Shown: positions 1 to 8,793, counted from the stretch's first letter. The stretch: DNA of 51,304 nucleotides from an uncultured Collinsella sp. (GCA_937982065.1 CALJMO010000024.1:1-51304), one strand, 5' to 3'. Made by a program: numbers and translations. The notes: a model not told the origin generated them from the sequence alone.

Positions 1-166
1 GCGAACCTCCAGTCCGGACCGCCCCGCGGTCCAACTTTCTGTCCGCACCCCCTTTCGAATCGATACATAAGCGACCCTCCCAGATATCTCATTTATTTAT
101 TTTAATCCACATTCCAGGATTGATTTTCGTTACTGTCTGTTCAGTCTATGTAGATAAATATATTAA

Positions 167-185
167 ATTGAACATAACGTTCAAT
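167..185. promoter_or_regulatory. Inverted repeat upstream of the choline gene, possible operator
   Basis: Two 7-bp arms, ATTGAAC and GTTCAAT, are separated by ATAAC in AT-rich DNA about 50 bp before the chosen start of the licC/licA fusion. The position suits an operator, and the downstream protein itself begins with a winged-helix domain that could bind it. Autoregulation is inference only. I saw no convincing -35/-10 pair nearby. Confidence 0.35.
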
Positions 186-233
186 CATTCTATTCTTTCC
201 CTAAGCAATGAACATCTTAATTGGAGGCCTGCA

Positions 234-2006
234 GTGGAACTGACCAAGCGTAACTTTACTGTTCTGTACGAATACCTAAAGAACCCATATGCTAGCCAGC
301 GAGAAGTTGCCGAGCGCACTGGCCTCTCACTTGGATCGGTAAACGCAGCGAATAAAGAGCTCACGAATGAGGGGCTTCTCGAATCGGACAGCCTAACCGA
401 CGGCGGTTACGAAGCACTTCACCCCTATAAGGTTGAAAACGCAGTGATATTGGCTGCGGGGCTTTCGAGCCGCTTTGCTCCCATTTCGTATGAAAAGCCC
501 AAAGGCCTTTTAAAGGTACGTGGTGAGATTCTCATCGAACGTCAGATTAGGCAGCTGCAAGACGCAGGTATCAGCAATATCACCGTCGTTGTCGGCTATA
601 AAAAAGAATATTTCTTCTATCTCGAAAGCAAGTTCGGCGTCTCGATTGTCGTCAACAACGAATATGCATCCAAAAATAACCACGCATCGCTTATGTGCGT
701 AAAAGAGCGGCTTGGCAACACCTATATTTGCTCAAGCGATGATTACCTTCTAAACAATCCGTTTGAAGCATACGTTTGGAAAGCATTTTATTCTGCTCAA
801 TATGCTGAAGGCGACACCAAAGAATGGTGCATTCAAACCGGAGCAATGGACAGAATCACCAATGTTACGATTGGCGGTTCCGATGCTTGGTATATGCTCG
901 GACATGTCTACTTTGATAAAGCCTTCTCGTTTGCATTTAAGCAGATTCTCGAAACGGAATATAACAAGCCCGAAACAACGGACAAGCTTTGGGAAGATCT
1001 ATATATCGAGCACATCAAGGAGCTCGATATGGTTATCAAGAAGTATCCTGAGGGCGAGATCAACGAATTCGATTCTCTTGATGAGCTGCGTGCCTTTGAT
1101 CCGCATTTTATCGAAAACGTTGACTCCGATATTTTCGATAACATCGAGCAAGTGCTCGGCTGCTCCAAATCAGAGATTCACGACGTTTATCCCCTTAAAC
1201 AAGGTCTTACGAATCTATCGTGCCACTTTAGAACCAATGACGGAGAGTACGTTTACCGCCATCCGGGAGTCGGGACCGAACTGCTTATTAACAGAAATGG
1301 AGAAGTAGCCGCACTTAAAAAAGCCAAGGAAATCGGCCTTGACGACACGTTCATTCATGAGGACCCAAAGCGTGGTTGGAAAATTTCGAAGTTTGTACCC
1401 AACGCAAAGCAGCCTGATCCGCATGATGCTGCCCAAATGAATCGAATGATGCAGATGTGTCGTTCGCTTCACGAGAGTGGTGCAAATGTCGAAACCGAAT
1501 TTGACTTCTACCTCGAAGCGAAGCGCTACGAATCACTTCTTCTGGAAAAAGGTCCCATCGACATTCCAGGCTACAGGGAAATGTCCGCCGAAATCGATGA
1601 ATTGGAGCGCTTTGTACAGGCCGATAATGCACCAAAATGCCTTTGCCACAATGACTTCTTTTACCTAAATTTCCTTATCGATGAGAACGACAAGTACTAT
1701 CTCATTGACTGGGAATATGCTGGCATGAGCGATTACGCAAACGATTTTGGAACGTGCAGTGTCTGCTGCGAGCTTTCCGAAGATGAAGTCGACCGCGCGC
1801 TTGATGCATATTTTGGGCGCAAGGCAACAAACAACGAAGTTGCGCATAACTATGCGCACATTGCCCTTGCAGGATGGTGCTGGTACCTCTGGTCTCTTCT
1901 GAAAGAAACCGAAGGTGACTTCGTGGGCGAGTGGCTCTATATCTACTTCAATTACGGTGCCAAATACCTTAAAAAGGCACTGGAGATCTATCGGAAAGGT
2001 GAGTAA
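234..2006 (+). CDS. wHTH / cholinephosphate cytidylyltransferase / choline kinase fusion (LicC-LicA type)
   Basis: A predicted cytoplasmic three-domain protein of 590 residues. Residues 1-60 form a winged helix (SQREVAERTGLSLGSVN). About 66-300 is a nucleotidyltransferase domain with the signature AVILAAGLSSRF and downstream EKPKGLL, as in LicC. About 310-590 is an aminoglycoside-phosphotransferase/choline-kinase fold with CHNDFFYLNFLI (catalytic HxD...N) and IDWEYAG (metal-binding Asp), as in LicA. The likely role is to phosphorylate choline and make CDP-choline for phosphocholine decoration of surface polymers. An upstream in-frame ATG-like start at 120 exists, but GTG 234 has GGAGG at the right distance and starts exactly at the wHTH. 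The licB-type gene begins 2 nt after the stop, so translation is probably coupled. Ethanolamine or another amino-alcohol is an alternative substrate. Confidence 0.85.
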   Translation: MELTKRNFTVLYEYLKNPYASQREVAERTGLSLGSVNAANKELTNEGLLESDSLTDGGYEALHPYKVENAVILAAGLSSRFAPISYEKPKGLLKVRGEILIERQIRQLQDAGISNITVVVGYKKEYFFYLESKFGVSIVVNNEYASKNNHASLMCVKERLGNTYICSSDDYLLNNPFEAYVWKAFYSAQYAEGDTKEWCIQTGAMDRITNVTIGGSDAWYMLGHVYFDKAFSFAFKQILETEYNKPETTDKLWEDLYIEHIKELDMVIKKYPEGEINEFDSLDELRAFDPHFIENVDSDIFDNIEQVLGCSKSEIHDVYPLKQGLTNLSCHFRTNDGEYVYRHPGVGTELLINRNGEVAALKKAKEIGLDDTFIHEDPKRGWKISKFVPNAKQPDPHDAAQMNRMMQMCRSLHESGANVETEFDFYLEAKRYESLLLEKGPIDIPGYREMSAEIDELERFVQADNAPKCLCHNDFFYLNFLIDENDKYYLIDWEYAGMSDYANDFGTCSVCCELSEDEVDRALDAYFGRKATNNEVAHNYAHIALAGWCWYLWSLLKETEGDFVGEWLYIYFNYGAKYLKKALEIYRKGE

Positions 2007-2008
2007 CG

Positions 2009-2950
2009 ATGCAATTCGGCTTTTTTAGCGGCCTTCTTTGGGGCCTTGATACAGTAATTCTTGGAATCGGTTTGGCGCTCGCGCCCTATATTGGATCGGC
2101 GGAAGCGCTTGCATGCGCCTCCATTGCGGGATCCTTTCTCCATGATGCCTTCTGTGCAATCTGGCTCTTTGGCTACATGGGAGTTCGAGGCAGATTAAAA
2201 GACACGCTCGCTGCACTTAAAACTCGTTCGGGCAAGGTCGTCATCGCCGGCGCTCTGCTCGGTGGGCCTATCGGGATGACCGGCTACGTATTGGCAATTA
2301 ATAACATCGGAGCTGCCTATACGGCAATCATCTCCGCCTTCTATCCCGCGGTCGGAGCATTCCTTTCTTTCGTGCTGCTGAAAGAGAAAATGGGCAAAGG
2401 ACAGATTCTTTCCCTTCTCGTTGCTCTTTGCGGCGTAATGACGATGGGCTATCTATCGGCCGGGTCGAGCGAGATTGCAAATGCCCCTCTCGGCTTACTC
2501 GGCGCGGTGCTTGCCGTTATCGGATGGGGATCCGAAGCGGTGCTGTGCGCATGGGGAATGAAAGATGATGCCGTTGATGACGAAACGGCTTTGCAAATCC
2601 GCGAAACTACAAGTGCGCTTGTTTATGGAGTGCTCGTACTCCCCCTCTTCGGAGCATGGCATTTCACGCTGGGTGCTATCCCGAGCATGCCCACATTGAT
2701 TATTGCACTCGCCGGACTCGCGGGAACTGCATCCTATCTGTTCTATTACAAGGGCATTGCAGCAATCGGATCAGCGCGTGCGATGGCTCTGAATATCTCC
2801 TATTCGGCATGGTCGGTGGTCTTTGGCCTGATCTTGCTTGGAATAATTCCCGACATGGCATCCGTAATCTGCTGCATTGTAATTGTATGCGGAACAGTTT
2901 TGGCAGCCAGTAACTGGGACGAACTATTTGAACGTAATAAGACGGCGTAG
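2009..2950 (+). CDS. licB: LicB-type choline permease (EamA/DMT family)
   Basis: A 313-residue integral membrane protein with about ten hydrophobic helices arranged as two EamA halves, the usual size for drug/metabolite transporters. It starts 2 nt after the stop of the choline kinase/cytidylyltransferase fusion and shares its operon. In pneumococcal and Haemophilus lic loci the DMT protein in this position is the choline importer LicB. The substrate is inferred from context; the sequence alone only shows the DMT family. Confidence 0.8.
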   Translation: MQFGFFSGLLWGLDTVILGIGLALAPYIGSAEALACASIAGSFLHDAFCAIWLFGYMGVRGRLKDTLAALKTRSGKVVIAGALLGGPIGMTGYVLAINNIGAAYTAIISAFYPAVGAFLSFVLLKEKMGKGQILSLLVALCGVMTMGYLSAGSSEIANAPLGLLGAVLAVIGWGSEAVLCAWGMKDDAVDDETALQIRETTSALVYGVLVLPLFGAWHFTLGAIPSMPTLIIALAGLAGTASYLFYYKGIAAIGSARAMALNISYSAWSVVFGLILLGIIPDMASVICCIVIVCGTVLAASNWDELFERNKTA

Positions 2951-2968
2951 CTAGATTAACAATGTAGT

Positions 2969-3001
2969 AAAAGGGGAGAGCTCGTCGAGCTCTCCCCTTT
3001 T
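2969..3001. terminator. Bidirectional intrinsic terminator
   Basis: A near-perfect palindrome with stem AAAAGGGGAGAGCT and its complement around a 5-nt loop, flanked by A and T runs. It separates the plus-strand choline operon from the convergent minus-strand peptidase gene and can serve both. Confidence 0.85.
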
Positions 3002-3011
3002 AGCATCATGG

Positions 3012-5153
3012 CTATTCAATTACCACGGCCTGGCTATCCATCTGTTGCCATGTGCCGAAGAACACCTGGGCATTTCGCGTAACATTGCCGTTAATCGAAT
3101 CCGAAAGATAGACAATTCCCTGCTCGTCATCATAGCCTTTAAGGACTACGGCATGATTACCGCCCCACAGGCCATAAGAATGCCCATTATACCAACGTGC
3201 AGCATAACGGCCTCCTGGCCAACTTCCCCACTCGGTATTCCACATCTCAACAGGTTGACCACAGGTCAGTCTGTTCTTAATGGAAGAAATTGACGAGAAA
3301 GAGACGTCTTTTGCCTGCTTGCCACTTCCAGCAGCACGCAGAAAGTTATTACCAGCAATAGTAATCGCAGGTGCGACGCATCCCATGAGACCCCCGCTGC
3401 TACGCCTTGGATTGCCATCAAAAGCGGTAACAAAATTGCCATTGCTTCCCTTGGGCAAATAGTAATCCGCAATAATCGTCTTACCTAAACCGAAACCATA
3501 GTAGTTAAGCAAGTTTGTAAGGGCAACCGACTCACAGCCAGTAGGAAGTTCCGGGTACTGCGAATAGCACGGGACATCGACCCAAGCGCCAACCATTGCG
3601 CCGGATGAACTGAACTTGTTGTCAGTAGAGCCGATCCAATACCAACCGTTACTCAACATTACTCCCCCACGTGCGACATCAAGGTAATACCATGTGCCCC
3701 CAAGGGAAAGCCATCCCGTTTTCATCGCGCCAGAAGCGGAATCCAGCCAGTACCAGTTGCTGCCATCGTTAAGCCAGCCGGTCGCCATTCGACCATCCGG
3801 GTTAAAGTAATACCAAGACCCAGCAATTTGCTGCCACCCAGTCAGAATTACTCCACTAGCAGAACAATAATATCGAGCACCCTGACTCTCAATCCAACCA
3901 GTTCTGGCATTACCGTCGTCGTCAATCAGCTGGATTCCCGAATCGGTCATGATGCCTTTAAGGTCAATTGCGCCGCTGGATGACGAATGATACATCCAAG
4001 ACCCATCACCGTTTGACCAGCAATTAGCCATCATCTTGCCGGTACTATTAAATATGTATTCACATGATCCGATAGTTTGAACGCCCGTGGCCATGGCGTG
4101 CGTCGTGGGGTCGAGCCAGTACCACGCACCGTTTAGGTTGAGCCAGCCGGAGGCGAGGGCGCCGGAGCCCGTCGCGTAGTACCAGGTGCCGCCGACGAGG
4201 ACCCATCCGGTCGCCATCGCGCCGGAGCCGTTGAACCAGTACATGGAGCCGTTGCACTCATGGAGCCCGGTGGCCATCGCACCGCCCGCGTCGGGCTCGA
4301 GCCAGTACCAGGAACCGCCGGTGTAAAGCCAGCCGGTCGAGGCGATACCGTCAGCGAACCAGTACCAGGAGCCGTCGACGAGGCCCCAGCCGTTAAGGGG
4401 GCCGCAGCTGCCGAAGTAGCGGCGGACGCCCTGCGCGTCCGTCTGGTAGCCCGTCAGCATGGCACCCGTCCGGGCGTCGAAGCAGTAGGGCACGCCGCCG
4501 ACGGATACGGGGCCGCGCGCCAGCGCGCCGGAGCCAGTCGCGTAGTACCAGGTCCCGCCGTCGAGGACCCACCCGGTCGCCATCGCGCCGGACGAATTAA
4601 ACCAGTACAGGGAGCCGTTGCACTCGTGAAGGCCGGTAGCCATGGCATGGGTGGAGGGATCAAGCCAGTACCAGGCGCTGCCGACGTAGGCCCAACCGGA
4701 GGCGAGGGCGCCGGAGCCCGTCGTGTAGTACCAGGTACCGCCGTCGAGAACCCACCCGGTCGCCATCGCGCCGGAGGCGTCAAACCAGTACGCGGAGCCA
4801 TTGCACTCATGGAGCCCGATGGCCATGGCATGCGTCGAGGGGTCGAGCCAATACCAGGCCCCATTGGTATAGAGCCAGCCAGAATGCAACGAGACCGGAT
4901 TGACTGAATCCACATAGAACCAGTTGCCGTCAAACGAATTCCAACCCAGATTCCATTTAACGGATTCTTGAGCAGACCCATCATTGATTGAATCGGAAGA
5001 ATTAAGAGTCGAGGAGACGGATTGCTGCTCAAAATCAGTAGGGATGGAGGAGCTTATGGATTCTGCGTTCGCGATATCAACCACACCGGGCCCAGCGAGC
5101 AGTAGAGTTGAAAGAATGATTAGGATTAATGTTATTCGCTTTTTCCTTGCCAT
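3012..5153 (-). CDS. Secreted choline-binding-type repeat protein with C39-like peptidase domain
   Basis: A 713-residue secreted protein. Residues 1-30 are a signal peptide (MARKKRITLILIILSTLLLA then ANA). About 70-520 holds roughly twenty cell-wall-binding repeats of the form GWxxxxGxWYWLDPxxxAMATG, the Trp/Tyr/Gly pattern of pneumococcal choline-binding modules. About 526-713 is a papain-like C39-family-2 domain, with probable catalytic Cys540 in PTGCESVAL, His667 in GGNHAVVLKGYD and Asp685 in YLSDS. Its likely role is cleavage of a peptide or peptidoglycan stem while docked on a decorated wall. Residues 200-350 are nearly identical at DNA level to the neighbouring GH25 gene. The repeat DNA is much richer in GC than the signal-peptide and catalytic parts. 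The start has GGGGG upstream. Confidence 0.85.
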   Translation of the reverse strand: MARKKRITLILIILSTLLLAGPGVVDIANAESISSSIPTDFEQQSVSSTLNSSDSINDGSAQESVKWNLGWNSFDGNWFYVDSVNPVSLHSGWLYTNGAWYWLDPSTHAMAIGLHECNGSAYWFDASGAMATGWVLDGGTWYYTTGSGALASGWAYVGSAWYWLDPSTHAMATGLHECNGSLYWFNSSGAMATGWVLDGGTWYYATGSGALARGPVSVGGVPYCFDARTGAMLTGYQTDAQGVRRYFGSCGPLNGWGLVDGSWYWFADGIASTGWLYTGGSWYWLEPDAGGAMATGLHECNGSMYWFNGSGAMATGWVLVGGTWYYATGSGALASGWLNLNGAWYWLDPTTHAMATGVQTIGSCEYIFNSTGKMMANCWSNGDGSWMYHSSSSGAIDLKGIMTDSGIQLIDDDGNARTGWIESQGARYYCSASGVILTGWQQIAGSWYYFNPDGRMATGWLNDGSNWYWLDSASGAMKTGWLSLGGTWYYLDVARGGVMLSNGWYWIGSTDNKFSSSGAMVGAWVDVPCYSQYPELPTGCESVALTNLLNYYGFGLGKTIIADYYLPKGSNGNFVTAFDGNPRRSSGGLMGCVAPAITIAGNNFLRAAGSGKQAKDVSFSSISSIKNRLTCGQPVEMWNTEWGSWPGGRYAARWYNGHSYGLWGGNHAVVLKGYDDEQGIVYLSDSINGNVTRNAQVFFGTWQQMDSQAVVIE
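4306..4645 (-). repeat. Long near-identical repeat, copy 1 (in the C39 gene)
   Basis: About 340 bp coding for several wall-binding repeats, including the atypical PVSVGGVPYCFDARTGAML unit. It matches 5716-6055 in the GH25 gene with only a handful of differences, at a constant offset of 1410 bp. This indicates recent duplication or gene conversion. Confidence 0.85.
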
Positions 5154-5252
5154 GTCAGCCCCCAGTAGTAACCAATTTTTACATAAACATAGTCTACAAA
5201 TGGATAGCTAAGAGCAATATGTAATTAGAAAAAAGCAATTAAAGAAGAGTTG

Positions 5253-6986
5253 CTAGCCGAGCCAAGCACCATTACTAGCAAAAGAGTATTGTGCCCCGTC
5301 GATCTGCTGAACACCAGTAACCATAGCGTGCGTCGAGGGATCGAGCCAGTACCAGGCGCCGCCGACATATGCCCAGCCGGAGGCCAGCGCGCCGGAGCCC
5401 GTCGCGTAGTACCAGGTTCCGCCGTCGAGGACCCATCCGGTCGCCATCGAGCCGGAGCCGTTGAACCAGTACATGGAGCCGTTGCACCCATGGAGCCCGG
5501 TGGCCATGACGTGCGTCGAGGGATCGAGCCAGTACCACGTACCGTTTAGGTTGAGCCAGCCGGAGGCGAGGGCACCGGAGCCAGTCGCGTAGTACCAGGT
5601 CCCGCCGTCGAGGACCCACCCGGTCGCCATGGCGCCGGAGGAGTTGAACCAGTATGCGGAGCCGTTGCATGCGTGAAGGCCCGTCACCATGGCGCCGCCC
5701 GCGTCGGGGTCGAGCCAGTACCAGGAGCCGCCGGTGTAAAGCCAGCCGGTCGAGGCGATGCCGTTCGCGAACCAGTACCAGGAGCCGTCGACGAGGCCCC
5801 ATCCGTTAAGGGGGCCGCAGCTGCCGAAGTAGCGGCGGACGCCCTGCGCATCGGTCTGGTAGCCCGTCAGCATGGCCCCCGTCCGGGCGTCGAAGCAGTA
5901 GGGCACGCCGCCGACGGATACGGGGCCGCGCGCCAGCGCGCCGGAGCCAGTCGCGTAGTACCAGGTCCCGCCGTCGAGGACCCACCCGGTCGCCATGGCG
6001 CCGGACGAATTAAACCAGTACAGGGAGCCGTTGCACTCGTGAAGGCCGGTTGCCATGGCACCGCCCGCGTCGGGCTCGAGCCAGTACCACGTGCCGCTCT
6101 GAAACAACCATCCGGCATACGCCTTGCCGTTGGAGGCTGCATAATACCAGGTGCTGTCAATTAGTTGCCAATGATAAAGGGAGACATCAACATACGCGTA
6201 GTTCATATCAACGTTGCCGTTGATTCCAGGGACTTTTCCGTTGCTCTTATACTGCCAAAAACTGTAATTGCCGGTATAGTCACATTGCGAGTTATATTGA
6301 GCAATCCAATGATCCCAAGAGCTACTCTTAAATACAGAGTCAGTCAAAATGTTGTTAAACCAATTTAAATTTGCATAAATACCAGGCTCATATCCTGCGG
6401 CAGAAATCCTATTACAAAAAACCTGCGCCCTCGATGCAATTCCGGTTTGACGTCCATTTGCAATTATCGAGTTATCCTCAAGATCGTAATACACCGGCAA
6501 TCTTGGATTATGTCCAGAAAGGCAATTGATCACCATTGATGCCTCATCGGCTGCCTGCTGATTATCAAAAGCATATGAATAGATATAGACGCCGTAGGGA
6601 ATTCCGAGTCGCTCGCACTCAGAAATATTTCGATTAAATTGATAGTCAACTCGACCGCCCCAAGATGGAGCGCCAAATCCAACACGCAGAATAGCGAAAT
6701 CGATACCAGAAGCCTTAACAGCATTCCAGTCAATACGTCCTTGATGCTCACTGACATCGATGCCCTGCGCCGTAGCCCCATCGGGAAGAATGTCCATGGA
6801 CAATAAGGCTATTCCATCTTCTTCGGAAGAAGCATCCTCTGCGACCAATTGCCCATCCTCATAACGCCAGGAATTCTCAACTAGGGACCGCGCAGCTTCC
6901 GCGTTCGAGGGGAAAACAAACACAGAAATGGGCGCAAGGACCATCAGCACCAACAATGCCGAAAATAACTTAAGATGTTTGCTCAT
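5253..6986 (-). CDS. Secreted GH25 lysozyme with choline-binding-type repeats
   Basis: A 577-residue secreted muramidase. Residues 1-32 are a signal peptide. About 75-268 is a glycoside-hydrolase family 25 domain, with Asp77 in GIDVSEHQG and the catalytic pair Asp168/Glu170 in PVYYDLED. About 270-577 holds Trp-rich wall-binding repeats (WYYAASNGKAYAGW and similar). It probably cuts the glycan backbone of peptidoglycan after anchoring to phosphocholine-bearing polymers, as pneumococcal LytC and phage Cpl-1 do. The start has GAGG 5 nt upstream. It lies about 100 bp upstream of the C39 protein gene on the same strand, with AT-rich DNA between, so a separate promoter is likely. The IS110 element sits about 180 bp before its start and may affect its promoter. 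Confidence 0.9.
   Translation of the reverse strand: MSKHLKLFSALLVLMVLAPISVFVFPSNAEAARSLVENSWRYEDGQLVAEDASSEEDGIALLSMDILPDGATAQGIDVSEHQGRIDWNAVKASGIDFAILRVGFGAPSWGGRVDYQFNRNISECERLGIPYGVYIYSYAFDNQQAADEASMVINCLSGHNPRLPVYYDLEDNSIIANGRQTGIASRAQVFCNRISAAGYEPGIYANLNWFNNILTDSVFKSSSWDHWIAQYNSQCDYTGNYSFWQYKSNGKVPGINGNVDMNYAYVDVSLYHWQLIDSTWYYAASNGKAYAGWLFQSGTWYWLEPDAGGAMATGLHECNGSLYWFNSSGAMATGWVLDGGTWYYATGSGALARGPVSVGGVPYCFDARTGAMLTGYQTDAQGVRRYFGSCGPLNGWGLVDGSWYWFANGIASTGWLYTGGSWYWLDPDAGGAMVTGLHACNGSAYWFNSSGAMATGWVLDGGTWYYATGSGALASGWLNLNGTWYWLDPSTHVMATGLHGCNGSMYWFNGSGSMATGWVLDGGTWYYATGSGALASGWAYVGGAWYWLDPSTHAMVTGVQQIDGAQYSFASNGAWLG
5716..6055 (-). repeat. Long near-identical repeat, copy 2 (in the GH25 gene)
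   Basis: The partner of 4306-4645, in the same orientation and reading frame. It encodes the same run of repeat units, including the atypical cysteine-containing one. Confidence 0.85.
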
Positions 6987-7199
6987 GTAAACCTCGTCAT
7001 TCGTTCTTGTTTGCGTTTAGCTTACAGCATGGCTGTGAAAGATTTCCGAACATCCAACTGGACAAGATGCCATCTAGGACGACAAATAACTGCACGCAAT
7101 ACCACAATGTAAACAAGAACTTCCCAGCAGGGTGAAACCAAGGACTCCTAGTCCCTACTCTTACCCCCATTACAGTCTGAAATAGGCCATCGATAAATT

Positions 7200-7400
7200 T
7201 CGATGGCGAGCATTCGGCGCATTGCCTACGATACGGGCAAGCCCCGAGGGGCCGCCGATCGGGCGCCTCCGGATGGCCGTCTGCCCCTGCCCCGTAGAGG
7301 GCCCGGGGGGTGTTGCCACCGGGGGCGCTCGCCGCTCCGGACGACTGATAGGAAACTGCCGGGCGCAAGCGCCACGGCCAGGTAATGTGGGTGTCGCGGG
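7200..7400 (+). ncRNA. Probable IS110 bridge RNA (seekRNA) locus
   Basis: The 240 bp before the transposase is GC-rich, hairpin-prone and without a credible gene. Members of the IS110 group carry a bridge RNA here, with a target loop followed by a donor loop. In that order I see GGGGGGTGTT (7305-7314), an exact reverse complement of 8703-8712; ATAGGAA (7348-7354), identical to 8698-8704; and GTAATGTGGGT (7382-7392), complementary to 7163-7173 at 10 of 11 positions. These fit the right target, left donor and right donor guides. No clear left target guide was found. The RNA ends are approximate. Confidence 0.55.
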
Positions 7401-7439
7401 GAGGGGTTCCGATCGGCCTACCGATTGGAGGATACCACC

Positions 7440-8597
7440 GTGGCACCAATTAGAATGCCGGAAGCCGTCATCGGGCTCGATGTCGGGAAATCGTCCCACT
7501 GGGCATGCGTCGCGACTCGAGATGGCGAGGTGCTGTTGAGCGCCCCCGTCGCGAACAGGGAGGACGACCTGGACTCGCTGTTCGGCCGCTTCCCCGATGC
7601 GCTCGTGGTCGTCGACCAGTCGCGCAACATAGGCGCCCTCGCGCTCGCCCGCGCCAGGGCGGCCGGGATGTCGGCGGCGTACCTGCCGGGACTCGCGGCG
7701 CACGGGGCCGCCAGGCTCTTCGCCGGCGACGCCAAGACCGACGAGCGAGACGCGATGGTCATCGCGAAGACGGCGCTTGGCATCCCCGACGCGCTCCTGC
7801 CGGTCGGAGACCCAGGTCCGACGATTGCGGCGGCGAGGGCGCTGGCCGCCCAGAGGAACTTCCTGACCTGCGAGAACACTAGGAATAAGAACCGGCTGCG
7901 CAGCATCCTGCTGGAATCGTGCCCCGCCTTCGAGGCGCTGGTCGACCTGTCCGACGGGCCCCAGCTGAGGCTCATGGCATCCCTCGGCGGGGCCTGGTCG
8001 GTAGCCGACGCCGGGCCCCGCAGGGCGGCGGCGCTCACGCGTGGGGCGGCGCGCGGTAAGATCGAGGCCCTCGTCCGCTCGACAACCTCCTCGACAAGGC
8101 CGGATGCGTCGGTCGTCGCCGCCGAGGACCGGGCGGTGAAACTGCTCGCGCGCAGGATATCCGAGAACTCGGCGGAGATCGAGGCGATCACGGCGGAGAT
8201 CTCCGCCCTGCTCGAGGGCGACGATACCTACCGATGCCTCCTGACGGTGCCGGGCATCGGGCCCAAAACCGCTTCCGAGCTTGCGATCTCCATCGACATC
8301 GAAGACTTCCCCAGTCACGACAGGCTCGCGTCGTACTGCGGCCTGGCGCCGCGCAACCGCCAGTCGGGAACCTCGATCTCCTCGGTGACGGCATCGCGCC
8401 AAGGCAACAAGAGGCTGAAGAACCTGCTCATATTCTCATGTAACTGCCTTACCCGGACAGAGGGGAGATGGGGCGACTACTACACCAGGTGCCGGGAGCG
8501 GGGCATGTCGCACGGCAAGGCGCTCAAGGCGCTGGCGCGAAAGAGACTGAAGGTCATCTACGCGGTAATGCGAGACAGGGTGCCTTACGCAGCCTAG
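7440..8597 (+). CDS. IS110-family transposase (DEDD recombinase)
   Basis: A 385-residue IS110 recombinase. The N-terminal RuvC-like DEDD domain shows Asp14 in IGLDVGKS, Asp59 in VVVDQSRN, and Asp101/Asp104 in AKTDERDAM. The C-terminal Transposase_20 domain starts at LLTVPGIGPKTASEL and contains the RQSGTSI segment that should hold the catalytic serine. The frame is intact, so the element may be active. GTG 7440 is preferred over TTG 7425 because GGAGG (7427-7431) lies 8 nt upstream of it. It is unlike its neighbours in base composition. Confidence 0.93.
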   Translation: MAPIRMPEAVIGLDVGKSSHWACVATRDGEVLLSAPVANREDDLDSLFGRFPDALVVVDQSRNIGALALARARAAGMSAAYLPGLAAHGAARLFAGDAKTDERDAMVIAKTALGIPDALLPVGDPGPTIAAARALAAQRNFLTCENTRNKNRLRSILLESCPAFEALVDLSDGPQLRLMASLGGAWSVADAGPRRAAALTRGAARGKIEALVRSTTSSTRPDASVVAAEDRAVKLLARRISENSAEIEAITAEISALLEGDDTYRCLLTVPGIGPKTASELAISIDIEDFPSHDRLASYCGLAPRNRQSGTSISSVTASRQGNKRLKNLLIFSCNCLTRTEGRWGDYYTRCRERGMSHGKALKALARKRLKVIYAVMRDRVPYAA

Positions 8598-8686
8598 CCG
8601 AAACGCACCGAGCAGACTGAAGCCCACCGGCCTAATGGCTTGGCGTCAGCATGCCGCGATTCGGTCGCACGGAGAGCATTTCCCAG

Positions 8687-8692
8687 TTGACA
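8687..8692 (+). promoter_or_regulatory. Consensus -35 (TTGACA) at the right end of the IS110 element
   Basis: A perfect TTGACA lies 12 bp inside the proposed right core. In the circular form it would face the left end, where TACAGT (7171-7176) is a possible -10 at 19 bp spacing. IS110 elements are known to form such a junction promoter to drive the bridge RNA. The -10 is weak and the spacing slightly long. Confidence 0.4.
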
Positions 8693-8757
8693 AAACTATA
8701 GGAACACCCCCCAAGAATACCGACTTCAAATAAACTTTCAAACTAGATGTCAAAAAG

Positions 8758-8782
8758 GTAGGGGACCCAGAGAGTCCCCTAC
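8758..8782 (-). terminator. Terminator of the NlpC/P60 repeat protein gene
   Basis: Stem GTAGGGGAC / GTCCCCTAC with a 7-nt loop, followed on the minus strand by TTTTT. It lies just past the stop codon at 8794. Confidence 0.85.
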
Positions 8783-8793
8783 AACTCAGAATT

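Larger units (their letters stand above)
7163..8705 (+). mobile_element. IS110-family insertion sequence with proposed ends
   Basis: A roughly 1.54-kb GC-rich block inside AT-richer intergenic DNA. It holds one IS110 transposase gene with a long structured leader and no terminal inverted repeats, as is normal for the family. The ends are proposed from guide-like complementarity between the leader and both borders, with a shared AC dinucleotide at 7163-7164 and 8704-8705 as candidate core. The empty site would join sequence ending at 7164 directly to 8706. The element is certain; the exact ends are inference. Confidence 0.6.

Noticed and set aside
7170..8402. 410-codon minus-strand open frame opposite the IS110 transposase
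   Set aside because: Arg/Gly-rich shadow of the transposase and leader.
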